From positions 1 to 39,249 of the forward strand of contig JAHHHJ010000033.1 in the NCBI GenBank assembly GCA_019359445.1: DNA of 39,249 nucleotides, written 5' to 3'. Below the pieces are notes generated by a model, which did no database searches, was not told where the DNA came from, and worked only from the letters and a program-made list of their open reading frames with translations. This DNA comes from Kastovskya adunca ATA6-11-RM4. GTDB lineage: Bacteria > Cyanobacteriota > Cyanobacteriia > Cyanobacteriales > Coleofasciculaceae. Shown piece by piece: positions 1 to 8,912 of this stretch (positions within the stretch are counted from its first letter, which is position 1; every line of letters starts with the position of its first letter). The translations under genes and the position numbers were made by a program.

Positions 1-160
1 GACCATTGTTTCAGGTATTGGTTTTTCCACATTTTCTGACCTGATTTTTTCGGCGTTACACTAAACCTATTTTCCCTCCTCCACTTTTGCCCTTCTCTCT
101 TTTGTAAAAAACCTACACCTGTGAGGGGAGCGGGGGAGAGGAAGAGAACCAATAACCGAA

Positions 161-188
161 TTCACCCTTCATACTTCATCCTTCACCC
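161..188. repeat. Heptamer tandem repeat (STRR-like)
   Basis: Four back-to-back 7-base units read TTCACCC, TTCATAC, TTCATCC and TTCACCC. They overlap the stop codon (TGA on the minus strand, 183-185) of the sensor-kinase ORF. Short tandem heptamers of this kind are known from filamentous cyanobacterial genomes. A related cluster lies at the other end of the same gene (4291-4318). Confidence 0.7.
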
Positions 189-3032
189 CTGCCTTGTTCG
201 TCCAGCTAGGTTAGCAACAACGGCTGCTAACTCCCTAGGATCGACAGGTTTGGGGACGTGGAGCTGAAAGCCTGCTAAAAGCGATTGGGTGCGGTCTTCG
301 GCGCGAGCGTAAGCGGTTAATGCCACGGCGGGAATAGTTCCGCCTTGCTGGGCATCTAGCTCTCGGAGTTGGCGAATCAGGGTGTAGCCATCTTCTTCAG
401 GCATCCCAATGTCACTCACCAAGACATCAGGCTGCAAGCGCGCTACAGTGGCTAAGGCTTGGCGCACAGTGGATACCGCAGTGACTTCTGCGCCATATTC
501 TTCCAGGATGGTAGTGAGTAAAACCCGCGCATCTGCCTCATCGTCTACTACAAGCACTCGTAAGCCATTTAGGATGGGCGGACAATCAAAAAGCCTTTCT
601 GGTTCTGCCGTTACTGCAATTAGCTCCGAGTCGCTAACTTCAGGAGAAACCATCATCAGCGGTAGTGTGACGGTAAAGCTTGCCCCCTGTCCCACGCCAG
701 GGCTTTCGGCGTAGACGGTTCCGCCTTGCAATTCTACTAAGTGCCGCACGATCGCTAATCCTAATCCTAGTCCGCCATGCGATCGCGTTATTGTCCCATC
801 CCCTTGACGAAAGCGCTCAAAGACATAGGGCAAAAAGTCCGCACTAATTCCTTTCCCCGTGTCACTAACTTTAATTTGGGCTTGGGAGTTTTGCCTTGTC
901 AGTTGCACCTGAATGCGTCCTTGGTTCGGGGTGAACTTGACGGCATTGGAGAGCAGGTTCCAGACGATTTGTTGCAAGCGAGCTGCATCTCCTAAAACGG
1001 GTTCTAGGGACGTGTCTAATTGAGTTTCAATGCGAATGTTTTTAGCATCCGCCGCTGGGAGCACGGTATCAATGGCGGTCTCAATCACGGGCGCAAGTTC
1101 GCAAGCGCGGACATTCAGGCGCAGCTTGCCAGTAATAATCCGGGAAACATCCAAAACATCCTCAATTAGTTGTCCTAAGACTCTTGTATTGCGGTCTAGC
1201 GTCTCCAGAGCGCGAACGGTGGTGGCAGAGTCAAATCTACGGCTGCGGAGGAGATGAGTCCACCCTAGCAGCGAATTTAAAGGGGTACGCAGCTCATGGG
1301 AGAGCGTAGCCAAAAACTCATCCTTCATCCGGTTGGCGTGGGTTAATTCCTCCGCTTGCTGTTGCAGTTCTGCAACCAAACGAGCATGTTCTAAAGCCGC
1401 TGCAACTTGGTCGCTCACCACCTGCATGAGAGCCAGGTCATCGGCGTCAAACCTTTGGCGGTTACGGGAGCCAAAAGAGAGTGTACCAATCAGTTGACCG
1501 CGTGCGAGTAGGGGGAAGCAAGCATAGGCGTTGACTCCTAAAGAACGGATCAGATCTGTCGAGGGGTCGGTTGATGCCTGAATATCCTCGCCAATAAATG
1601 AGCGCTGCGCGATCGCTACAGTGCCGCATATCTCTTCCCCTAGCTCAATGACTTCAATTGGCGCGGCGATTTGATCGGGGATACCACCGCAGGCGTGCAA
1701 CTGTAGCCTCTGGCTTTTTTTATCAAAGAGGTAATTTAAGTAAACTTCCAGTTGTAGATCAGCGGAGAGCTTTTTGAATAAGCCGTTGATAAACTCCTTC
1801 GGCTGCTCGTGCAGGAGCAAACTGCTGGCAGTTTCTGATAAAAGCTCTAGCCTTCGATTACTTTCTTGCAGGGCGGCTTCTGAGCACTTGTGCTCCGTGA
1901 TGTCGCTATTAATCATCACGGCACCAATGATTTCGCCATTACACCAGATAGGAGCAGCGGCGCAGCGAATGACCAAATCGCGTCCTGACTTTACCTGCCG
2001 CACAAGGACTTCTCCCACCTCAGCCACGCCTTGGAGGGCATGGGTGAAAATTAGATCTTCAGAGGTTATTGGTTCTCCCGTTTCGTAGGCGCGGATTTGA
2101 ACTTGTTCACCCAGCAGGGCAATATTACGCTTGAGCTGATCCGGACTATCAAAGCCGAGCAACCCCATAGCTCGGTCATTGCATTTCCAGATCCCTGTAG
2201 CATCACCGATTAATACGGCATCTGGCATACTCTGGATAATCGCTTCTAGTTGCGATCGCTCTGCCTCCAGTTGACTAATTAGTTGCAGCCGTTCTGCCTC
2301 AGCCTGCTTGCGTTCTGTGAGATCGAGACAAAAGGCAATAATTTCCTGTTGCTGGTCATACGGTTCTTGGAGCAGTGCCGCACCCAATAAAATCGGCACG
2401 CGAGTGCCATCTTTGCCAATGAATTCTTTTTCAAAAGGAGTGCAGACGCCTTTTATCTTCAGTTCCTCTATTCCCTGAACATCTAAGTGAGAAAACTCTA
2501 GTGGTGTGAGCTGATCCCAACGTAGTTGACCGTTGAGCAGATCTTCCCGTTCATACCCCAACATTTTAAATATGTAATCGTTGGCGTAATGAATGCCACC
2601 ATTGAAGTCGCTAAAGACAACTCCAAAAATATTAGATTCAACCAGCCGTCGAAACCGCCATTCGCTTTCTTTGAGGGCTACTTCTGCTAAACGATGTTCG
2701 GTTACGTCCATATTGACGCCAATCATCCGCAGGGGCTTGCCCGTTTCGTCGTTAAAGACGCGCCCTTTAGCAGCAATCCAATGCAAACTGCTATCTGGAT
2801 AGAGGATGCGGAACTCAATATCGAAGTTAGTACCTTCTAGAGCCGCCTGTTGAACTTTTTGTTCTGCCTGAAGGCGGTCATCTGGATGGAGAGTTTGCAC
2901 CCAGTTTTCATATTTACCGCCAAAATTTCCAGGGTCAAGTCCGTATAAGGCTTCCAGTTCTTCAGTCCAGGTGACTTCGTTTGTTTGAATATTCCACTCA
3001 TAGGTGCCAATTTTCCCGGCTTTTTGCGCCAA
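183..3032 (-). CDS. Hybrid sensor histidine kinase, C-terminal part (PAS-PAS-PAS-GAF-HisKA-HATPase-REC)
   Basis: This is the catalytic half of a hybrid two-component kinase. Counting from the TTG at 3032, PAS domains occupy about residues 5-118, 125-245 and 255-385, and a GAF domain about 395-555. The HisKA H-box (ATLSHELRTPLN) has its phospho-acceptor at H579. The HATPase domain shows the N-box NLLSNAVKF and the glycine boxes SDTGKGIS and GGLGLGLA. A receiver domain follows at about 824-940, with acidic D830/D831, phospho-acceptor D874 and K928. The only start available after the upstream stop is this TTG, which has no convincing ribosome binding site and falls at the beginning of a PAS domain. 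The upstream ORF at 3042-4247 is in the same frame and is separated by one TAA plus three sense codons. I read both as one gene broken by a nonsense mutation. The catalytic half could still be made by reinitiation, but it would lack the membrane anchor. Its signal and partner are unknown. Confidence 0.85.
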   Translation of the reverse strand: MAQKAGKIGTYEWNIQTNEVTWTEELEALYGLDPGNFGGKYENWVQTLHPDDRLQAEQKVQQAALEGTNFDIEFRILYPDSSLHWIAAKGRVFNDETGKPLRMIGVNMDVTEHRLAEVALKESEWRFRRLVESNIFGVVFSDFNGGIHYANDYIFKMLGYEREDLLNGQLRWDQLTPLEFSHLDVQGIEELKIKGVCTPFEKEFIGKDGTRVPILLGAALLQEPYDQQQEIIAFCLDLTERKQAEAERLQLISQLEAERSQLEAIIQSMPDAVLIGDATGIWKCNDRAMGLLGFDSPDQLKRNIALLGEQVQIRAYETGEPITSEDLIFTHALQGVAEVGEVLVRQVKSGRDLVIRCAAAPIWCNGEIIGAVMINSDITEHKCSEAALQESNRRLELLSETASSLLLHEQPKEFINGLFKKLSADLQLEVYLNYLFDKKSQRLQLHACGGIPDQIAAPIEVIELGEEICGTVAIAQRSFIGEDIQASTDPSTDLIRSLGVNAYACFPLLARGQLIGTLSFGSRNRQRFDADDLALMQVVSDQVAAALEHARLVAELQQQAEELTHANRMKDEFLATLSHELRTPLNSLLGWTHLLRSRRFDSATTVRALETLDRNTRVLGQLIEDVLDVSRIITGKLRLNVRACELAPVIETAIDTVLPAADAKNIRIETQLDTSLEPVLGDAARLQQIVWNLLSNAVKFTPNQGRIQVQLTRQNSQAQIKVSDTGKGISADFLPYVFERFRQGDGTITRSHGGLGLGLAIVRHLVELQGGTVYAESPGVGQGASFTVTLPLMMVSPEVSDSELIAVTAEPERLFDCPPILNGLRVLVVDDEADARVLLTTILEEYGAEVTAVSTVRQALATVARLQPDVLVSDIGMPEEDGYTLIRQLRELDAQQGGTIPAVALTAYARAEDRTQSLLAGFQLHVPKPVDPRELAAVVANLAGRTRQG

Positions 3033-3041
3033 TTCCAGCCG

Positions 3042-4247
3042 TTATTGGCTTTTTTGTAGAGCGACTTCAGCTTGTTTGCGTAAACGCAGCTCACTTTTCG
3101 CCTCGCTAATGTCCCGCTGAGTGCCCCAGACGCGGACTAAAAAGCCATCTTCAACAATGCCAACAAGATTATTTAAGAAGTCCTTAGCGTTACCGTACCT
3201 ATCTACTTCACTGGATTCGGCATCCACCAGTCGGTAGCCAGAGCGGATAAAGTTTTGTAAGTACTCTATATTGTGCGGATCGGACTTAACTAAAAATGTG
3301 TCGAGCCTTGCTCCAATAATTTCTTCGGCATGATCAAATCCATACATCTGTGCCATGACATCGTTACATTCTGCCAGGTAGACGTACTGGTAAAAATGCC
3401 GAATTTGCTCATCTTCCGGAACTTCAATAGAGAGGGGCGGCTCCAGTTCAAAACGCCAGATTCCTTCAGAACTTTGCTTGACAAATGCCCGATAGCGTTC
3501 TTCACTCTGGCGGAGGGCAACTTCGTCTTGCCTGCGTTCGGTGACATCCGTTAGCATGGCGATCGCCCCAGAAAATTCCCCCTGTTCATTGATTGGGTTG
3601 GTCGAAACAATTGCCCAGAGTTCTGAGCCATCTTTGCGGCGGTAGCAGAAGTCAAACTGTTCTTTCAACCCTTGTTTGCGTTGTTCTCTACTGCGCTTGG
3701 CTTCTTCTTGCGCCTCTGGCTCCATAAAGTCGAACAACGAGCGACCGAGCATTTCTTGGATGCTATAACCCAGCATTTGAGCAAGCCGCTGGTTGACGTA
3801 CTCTGTCCGTCCGTCGGCATCGATTACCCAAATCCCTTCGTAAGCTGTCTCAATAATTTGGCGATAGCGTTCCTCGCTGGCACTTAAGTTTAATAAACTC
3901 ACTTCAAGCCGCTGCTTGGTTGCGTGTAGCGAGGCAACAATTAGACTGAGTAATCCGCCTTCTAGGAGAAATAAGACCAGCCGTAAATTTTGCCCAGGAT
4001 TGTTGCTGAAAAGCGAGTAAAGGGGAGATAAAAAGAAGTAGTTGCTTAAAAGTGCCGCCAACACGGTAGCGAAGATCCCCGACTCTCTGCCACCGTACCA
4101 AGCACTGACCATAACGGCAGCAAAAAAGAGCAAAAAAGGACTTTCAATGGGAATGAAGGAATCGAGCAGTAGCTTCAGGAAAAAGGCGATCGCTACAGTC
4201 AATCCGGCAATTCCATACCGCCGCATTCTCAGGGAGATTCTTCTCAA
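3042..4247 (-). CDS. Hybrid sensor kinase, N-terminal part (DUF4118 membrane domain plus two PAS), ended by premature stop
   Basis: This is the membrane-anchored sensory half of the same kinase. Residues about 11-110 form a DUF4118/KdpD-like segment with several hydrophobic helices. PAS domains follow at about 120-240 and 247-385. The ORF ends in a linker, EVALQKSQ, then TAA (3042-3044), after which the same frame continues as RLELAQKAGKIG, the usual start of the next PAS domain. As written, the product would be a sensor with no kinase domain. The start is a TTG at 4247 with GGAG about 8 bases upstream; an in-frame ATG at 4226 is an alternative that keeps all helices. The helicase gene upstream is divergent, so the two do not form an operon. 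A sequencing error at the TAA cannot be excluded. Confidence 0.8.
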   Translation of the reverse strand: MRRISLRMRRYGIAGLTVAIAFFLKLLLDSFIPIESPFLLFFAAVMVSAWYGGRESGIFATVLAALLSNYFFLSPLYSLFSNNPGQNLRLVLFLLEGGLLSLIVASLHATKQRLEVSLLNLSASEERYRQIIETAYEGIWVIDADGRTEYVNQRLAQMLGYSIQEMLGRSLFDFMEPEAQEEAKRSREQRKQGLKEQFDFCYRRKDGSELWAIVSTNPINEQGEFSGAIAMLTDVTERRQDEVALRQSEERYRAFVKQSSEGIWRFELEPPLSIEVPEDEQIRHFYQYVYLAECNDVMAQMYGFDHAEEIIGARLDTFLVKSDPHNIEYLQNFIRSGYRLVDAESSEVDRYGNAKDFLNNLVGIVEDGFLVRVWGTQRDISEAKSELRLRKQAEVALQKSQ

Positions 4248-4596
4248 TATCCGTTCTCCTTTGGCTCAGTTGATGGCATCACCTGAGAAAGGATGAAGCC
4301 AGAAGTCAGAAGGATGAAAGAATTATTCATAACAATTTTGTTGGAGATTTGAACACCTACCAACTGAGACAAATTGCAGGGAGCATCAAATCTAGGAAGC
4401 GTTCATCCTTATAATTTATCCTTTACCTTTCAGATTTCAGAGCGTTGGAGTAAAAATACCATCACGCTTTCTATTGTTCCTCAAAATTTTAGATAGTTGT
4501 TTCCGACTCAAGCTGAGGCAAGGATGGGCGATCACGCCTCCCAACTACCTATCAACTCTCCTAAAATTATCGGGTGAGCAAACGTTAGAGGAATCA
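4248..4596. other. Divergent intergenic region between sensor kinase and helicase
   Basis: No gene is seen here. The region must hold promoters for both flanking genes, but I found no convincing -35/-10 pair. It contains the heptamer cluster at 4291-4318. A degenerate continuation of similar TTCATCC/TTATCCT units lies around 4402-4430. Confidence 0.5.
4291..4318. repeat. Heptamer tandem repeat (STRR-like)
   Basis: Four contiguous 7-base units read GGATGAA, GCCAGAA, GTCAGAA and GGATGAA. These are the reverse complements of TTCATCC, TTCTGGC and TTCTGAC units. The cluster sits just upstream of the sensor-kinase start, mirroring the array that overlaps the gene's stop codon. Confidence 0.7.
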
Positions 4597-6123
4597 ATGG
4601 CTCGTATTCCTAAATTGACTTTTGACCGAGGCACCCTACTTTTGCATCCGCCTCCTAAGGGAAGAACTTGGGTGGATTATGCAACGTGGGATGACCGTGT
4701 GGAAAAGTTCCGCATCCCTGCTCTTCACTACCGCTCTTTGGTGGAATCCTTGCAAGCTGAGGGGACAAACTTTGTTGATGACGCCAAGGAATTTGTCCCT
4801 CTAGAACTGGTTTCTAGCGTTGAGATGGAACCCTATCCCCATCAAAGTGAGGCACTGCTGCATTGGAAGCAGGCAGGACGCCGGGGGGTGGTGGTGTTGC
4901 CTACCGCAGCGGGGAAGACTTATTTGGCGCAACTGGCGATGCAATCCACGCCTCGCAGTACCTTGGTTGTGGTGCCGACGCTGGATTTGATGCACCAGTG
5001 GTACGCCCAGCTAGATGCGGCATTTCCGGAGGTGGAGGTGGGGTTATTGGGTGGGGGTTCTCGCGATCGCACACCGATTCTCATTGCTACCTACGATAGT
5101 GCTGCCATTCATGCAGAATCTCTGGGAAGTTTGTATGGATTGCTGATTTTTGACGAGTGTCACCACTTACCTACGGATTTTTATAAAGCGATCGCGGAAT
5201 ATGCGATCGCTCCCTATCGCTTAGGATTAACAGCGACACCAGAACGCTCCGATGGGCGTCATTCAGAGCTAAATGCCCTGATTGGCACTGAAGTGTACCG
5301 CAAAACCCCAGAGGAGTTGGCGGGGAAAGCGCTGGCAGAACACAAGGTTATACAAATTAAGGTAAATCTCTCATCGTCAGAACGCGATCGCTACAATCAC
5401 CTAATCAAAACCCGCAACGATTTTTTAAGACAATCCCATATTTCCCTCGGTAGTCTCAAAGGTTGGCAGCAGTTCGTCATGGTAAGTGCTAAAAGTCCTG
5501 CCGGACGCCGCGCCATGCTTGCTCACCGGGAAGCTAAGGAAATCGCCTCCGGAACGGAGGGAAAGCTGCGCATACTCGCTGACTTACTTGCCCAGCACCC
5601 GAGCGAAAATCTCCTCATCTTCACCAACGACAACGCCACCGTCTATCGTCTCTCCCAAGAGTTTCTGATCCCAGCGATTACCCATCAAACTCCGGTCAAA
5701 GAGCGTCACGAAATCCTGACGCGCTTCCGAGAAGGCGAGTACAAAACCCTTGCCGCCTCCCACGTTTTGAATGAAGGTGTTGATGTCCCTGAAGCCCGTG
5801 TGGCGATTATTCTCAGCGGTACAGCCTCTGAGCGCGAGTACATTCAGCGACTGGGTAGGGTATTGCGAAAAGGCTCTGGTGAGGGAAAATTTGCGTTGCT
5901 TTATGAAGTTGTCACAGAAGACACCAGTGAAGAACGTACCTCCCAGCGTCGTAGGGGTGGCAGGAAGGAACCCCAAAAAGACCAAGAACGCCCAGAAGTA
6001 AAACCTCCCAAGCTGAAGCCTCGGCAGTTAGAAATTTTACCGTCTCCCTCAACCTACGAGGTGCAGCCTAGGGCTACACCTAAAGCGGCAGAGTCTCAAC
6101 CGGATGAGGAATACTTATTTTAG
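4597..6123 (+). CDS. DEAD/DEAH-box (SF2) helicase, XPB/SSL2-like
   Basis: This is a superfamily 2 helicase of the COG1061/XPB-like group, an ATP-driven DNA translocase or repair-type enzyme whose exact role in cyanobacteria is not settled. Counting from ATG 4597, motif I PTAAGKT is at about 102-108, motif II DECH at 186-189 and motif III LTATPER follows. The C-terminal RecA lobe carries VLNEGVDVPEA (motif V) and QRLGRVLRKG (motif VI). The tail after about residue 440 is charged and low in complexity. The frame stays open upstream to a TTG at 4474. I prefer ATG 4597 because GAGG lies about 5 bases before it and the protein then opens with MARIPKLTFDRG, as in relatives. The extra 41 residues look like translated spacer. 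The gene stands alone and converges on the PhyH-like gene 32 bases downstream. A second tandem HIP1 pair lies inside the gene near 5190. Confidence 0.85.
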   Translation: MARIPKLTFDRGTLLLHPPPKGRTWVDYATWDDRVEKFRIPALHYRSLVESLQAEGTNFVDDAKEFVPLELVSSVEMEPYPHQSEALLHWKQAGRRGVVVLPTAAGKTYLAQLAMQSTPRSTLVVVPTLDLMHQWYAQLDAAFPEVEVGLLGGGSRDRTPILIATYDSAAIHAESLGSLYGLLIFDECHHLPTDFYKAIAEYAIAPYRLGLTATPERSDGRHSELNALIGTEVYRKTPEELAGKALAEHKVIQIKVNLSSSERDRYNHLIKTRNDFLRQSHISLGSLKGWQQFVMVSAKSPAGRRAMLAHREAKEIASGTEGKLRILADLLAQHPSENLLIFTNDNATVYRLSQEFLIPAITHQTPVKERHEILTRFREGEYKTLAASHVLNEGVDVPEARVAIILSGTASEREYIQRLGRVLRKGSGEGKFALLYEVVTEDTSEERTSQRRRGGRKEPQKDQERPEVKPPKLKPRQLEILPSPSTYEVQPRATPKAAESQPDEEYLF

Positions 6124-6155
6124 GTAGCGATCGCGTCAAATTTGTCGAGTTGGAG

Positions 6156-7082
6156 CTACTCTTTTCCTTTTAACTTTTTCACCACTTTCTTAACCGCCAA
6201 AGCGGGACGTGCTAGGTAAGGACGATCCCACGCATACGCCCAAAAATCTGTCTCCAGTTTTGTCTTGATTGAGAAATGTCTCTGGCGAGTAGGAATAACG
6301 CGATATTTCATCCCTTCGTACTCCCCATAGTCGATCTCGCTAGGCACTTTTGCGTAGAGACTGCCACTTTGATACTGACTCGGCAAATAATGCGCTGTTA
6401 ACGATTTCCTAGAGTATTGGGGATTAATGGTAGGTAAAGCACCGTGAATCGTGCGCGAGTTCCAAAACAAGACATCTCCCTTTTGCAACGCTGGCGCATA
6501 AATCTCGTCTTGGTGAGCGTCCGTATACTCTTTTAGCTTTCTTTCGTAGGTTGCCTTAGACGATTTTTCGTCCTCGTTTAAGTGAACCGTGACGTGATTG
6601 GATTTGGGCAAAACAAAGAATCTACCCGCCTCTTCATGGATGTCTTCTAGAGCAAACCACCCCGCCATCATATGACCATTGGGCATGGAATCGAGATAGT
6701 ACCAGTCTTGATGAGCAGGTGTCGCTGTGTTCTGATCGAACAGCATCGACTGCATCAAGTTATGGTTAGGACTTTCTGTTAGTTGCGTGAGGGCGGCTCT
6801 AACTTCCGGTAAGCAAAATATCTTTTTTGATATTTCAGAAAACTCTGGATATTTTTCCAGATCGTGAATATTCAAAAACGAACCTTGGCAATATCCAGAC
6901 TCCGAAATTTTATTCTTTTCCCAACGCGTACTTGACTGTCTAAAAAAGTAGTTGTCAGAGGGCAGAATTTCTGCCTGGTAACGCTCCATTAACTGGTCAA
7001 TCAGCGTGTCAGGGATGAGCTTACGGAAAATATAATATCCGTTAGCGTCATAATACTTCTGGGGAGTCTGTAGGGTTTGCAT
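6156..7082 (-). CDS. Phytanoyl-CoA dioxygenase (PhyH) family protein
   Basis: This 308-residue protein is predicted to be a non-haem Fe(II)/2-oxoglutarate oxygenase. The metal triad is visible as H124 and D126 (PAHQDWYY) with H213 (RTIHGA). R225 in SRKSLTAHY is placed to bind 2-oxoglutarate. The ATG at 7082 has AGGA a few bases upstream. It lies at the distal end of a minus-strand run of polysaccharide genes, 71 bases after the DUF1919 gene, so I infer that it modifies a sugar, lipid or small substrate linked to the exopolysaccharide. The substrate cannot be told from sequence, since the PhyH family also hydroxylates secondary metabolites. The fold and metal site are well supported; the role in the cluster is inference. 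Confidence 0.8.
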   Translation of the reverse strand: MQTLQTPQKYYDANGYYIFRKLIPDTLIDQLMERYQAEILPSDNYFFRQSSTRWEKNKISESGYCQGSFLNIHDLEKYPEFSEISKKIFCLPEVRAALTQLTESPNHNLMQSMLFDQNTATPAHQDWYYLDSMPNGHMMAGWFALEDIHEEAGRFFVLPKSNHVTVHLNEDEKSSKATYERKLKEYTDAHQDEIYAPALQKGDVLFWNSRTIHGALPTINPQYSRKSLTAHYLPSQYQSGSLYAKVPSEIDYGEYEGMKYRVIPTRQRHFSIKTKLETDFWAYAWDRPYLARPALAVKKVVKKLKGKE

Positions 7083-7153
7083 AGTTCATCCTTGGTATTT
7101 AGTTGTTGCTCGAAAACAAAATTTTAGGGCTTTGAATTTGAGACGATCAGGCA

Positions 7154-7888
7154 CTAAAAATACAACAGGGCTTCTAACAGACGCTGGGGGATTCCAATCT
7201 TTCCACTTTCTCCATTAATCCAATCAGCTAAATCAAAGTATCTTCGACAAACTCGATAAAGCGTTATGCCATCCAAAACATGAGAATGTTTCTGCCACTC
7301 TCTTATCCAAACTGCTGATTTAAGTTCAGGATAATAGTTAGCTGTAAAACAAACTTTATGAGAAAGATCTAACCGATCGAACTCTACTATATATTGGTCT
7401 CCCCACAATCCTTTACCTCCTTGCGGAGGATTATCACAAAATTTAAATAACAAATTATCGCTTTGCCAGTTTATGCGGTTTGTCCGTCGAGTCCACTTTT
7501 CTCTCGCTTCCGCTTCGCTGGAATAATGTAGAAAATGAATCTCAATATCTCCTCCCAACACTCCGATTGGAGATAAAGACCATGTTCCCTTCTGCCTTTG
7601 CTCATTAACAAACTCATAACGCGAGGTGTCTGTAAACGTTAGCGGCGACTTCATATAAGTTTGAAAATCTGCCAAAAATCGTAAGTAGCAAGGCGCAAAT
7701 ATAGATAAGCCGACAAATGGTGTTGCATAGGGAAGCCCTAGTTCTTGGTAAACTAAAGCGGCCCAGCAGTTATTAGAAACGATCGTAAAATTTTTGTTTC
7801 TTACGCGATTTCTAAATAACCTTTCACGTAAGTCTTGCCGCCAGAATCCGACCCGTTTCTTATAAGATGAAAGCGATTTTACGACCAT
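7154..7888 (-). CDS. DUF1919 family protein, exopolysaccharide-associated
   Basis: The segment NFTIVSNNCWAALVYQELG followed by PYATPFVGLSIFAP is the hallmark of the DUF1919 family, often annotated as exopolysaccharide biosynthesis protein but with no proven reaction. The rest is a soluble alpha/beta protein of about 244 residues without membrane segments or a signal peptide. The ORF opens with GTG at 7891 directly followed by ATG at 7888; I chose the ATG. Neither has a strong Shine-Dalgarno sequence, which fits translation coupled to the glycosyltransferase gene ending 45 bases upstream. The location between glycosyltransferases and the PhyH-like gene supports a role in decorating or making the polymer. 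Confidence 0.75.
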   Translation of the reverse strand: MVVKSLSSYKKRVGFWRQDLRERLFRNRVRNKNFTIVSNNCWAALVYQELGLPYATPFVGLSIFAPCYLRFLADFQTYMKSPLTFTDTSRYEFVNEQRQKGTWSLSPIGVLGGDIEIHFLHYSSEAEAREKWTRRTNRINWQSDNLLFKFCDNPPQGGKGLWGDQYIVEFDRLDLSHKVCFTANYYPELKSAVWIREWQKHSHVLDGITLYRVCRRYFDLADWINGESGKIGIPQRLLEALLYF

Positions 7889-7935
7889 CACCGCGAATGT
7901 TGTTGAGAAGAATGCAATCCGAACCTACAAGACTC

Positions 7936-8880
7936 CTACCAACTTTGAGAATACTTCATCCCCAAGACCTTCTGGAGTTTACGAGTAACTTTTTTGAGCA
8001 ACCTTGGCTGATAGTCATAGTAGGTATTTTCTGTGAAGTTATCGGCTTGGCGATCGCGAATTACAAACTTGGGATGTTTTAAGGGGAAGTCCATTGCTTC
8101 TACTTTTAGGTTGTTGTACTGACTTCTTTCTTCTTTAGTGTGGGTGGCGTCCGTTAAACTATAGCCAATATAAGAAATCAAGTTTTCATTGGGAATAATC
8201 GTTAATCCCCGTTGCAGCCAACAAGCGAATGCCCACTGAAAATCCCAAGCATCATGCCCGTTCACCGTAAAATCAAAGGTGTGGCTCCAAACTTTCACCG
8301 CACGAGGCTCGCCCAGAATATCTGTTAAGAAATTTCCTTGCTTAATTTCGGGCCAAAGCTTCATTTCATAATCAAAATACTTCCAAGCTCGTCTCCAGCT
8401 CGCCCATCCCCAAGAATTGGTATAGCGAGAAAAGTAGTAGCTATCAGCCGTTCGTTTCCGTCCAAACTGCACATTTAAACCCGTTATCGACATAATTCGT
8501 TCGTCATGTCGATAGTACTCCAGTAAATCTTCGCAGAAACGGAAAAAGGTTGGGTCAGGGACGCAATCATCTTCCAAAATGATCGCTTCTTCAACCGTAT
8601 CAAATACCCAATCAAAGCCGCTAGAAGGGCGGCGTCCGCAACCTAAGTTGACATCAGAATAGTTTTTTAGAACTTCGCAGTCCCAATCTACCTGTTCAAT
8701 AATCGCCCGTGCTGCTGCACATTTTTCGGCTTCTCCTGGCTTGTCTTCCCGAGGCCCATCAGCAATGACCAGTAGCTTCGGAGGTTTGGCTTGGCGAATT
8801 GCCTCAAATACCTTCTCGGTTGTATGGGGGCGATTAAAGATAACGAAAGCAACGGGGGTTTTCAACTGCCAATCAGCCAT
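7936..8880 (-). CDS. Glycosyltransferase, GT2-like (HlpA-like)
   Basis: This 314-residue enzyme has a GT-A fold. It opens with PVAFVIFNRPHTTEKVFEAIR, carries LLVIADGPRE near residues 36-45, and has the metal-binding acidic motif EDDCVPDP at 103-110. These features match the group often misnamed hemolytic protein HlpA-like in cyanobacterial and bacteroidete sugar clusters. It should transfer a nucleotide-activated sugar to the growing repeat unit on the cytoplasmic face; the sugar is unknown. It starts at ATG 8880, 32 bases after the GT61 gene ends, consistent with one minus-strand operon. Confidence 0.8.
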   Translation of the reverse strand: MADWQLKTPVAFVIFNRPHTTEKVFEAIRQAKPPKLLVIADGPREDKPGEAEKCAAARAIIEQVDWDCEVLKNYSDVNLGCGRRPSSGFDWVFDTVEEAIILEDDCVPDPTFFRFCEDLLEYYRHDERIMSITGLNVQFGRKRTADSYYFSRYTNSWGWASWRRAWKYFDYEMKLWPEIKQGNFLTDILGEPRAVKVWSHTFDFTVNGHDAWDFQWAFACWLQRGLTIIPNENLISYIGYSLTDATHTKEERSQYNNLKVEAMDFPLKHPKFVIRDRQADNFTENTYYDYQPRLLKKVTRKLQKVLGMKYSQSW

Positions 8881-8912
8881 AGGAAACCATCTAACTTAGG
8901 GTAAAAATCAGT

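Noticed and set aside
22-31. DnaA-box-like TTTTCCACA
   Set aside because: It is a single isolated copy with no cluster, dnaN/dnaA neighbour or AT-rich unwinding region, so there is no case for an origin.
5188-5213. Two HIP1 octamers 18 bases apart
   Set aside because: GCGATCGC is over-represented throughout many cyanobacterial genomes and occurs dozens of times here, so the pair needs no special explanation.
5584-5985. Open frame of 133 codons on the minus strand
   Set aside because: It is antisense to the conserved helicase motifs V-VI and has no recognisable domain or ribosome binding site.
6124-6159. GTAGC/GCTAC inverted repeat between helicase and PhyH genes
   Set aside because: The stem is only 5 bases with a 26-base loop and one arm overlaps a stop codon. 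The T-rich stretch after it is PhyH coding sequence.
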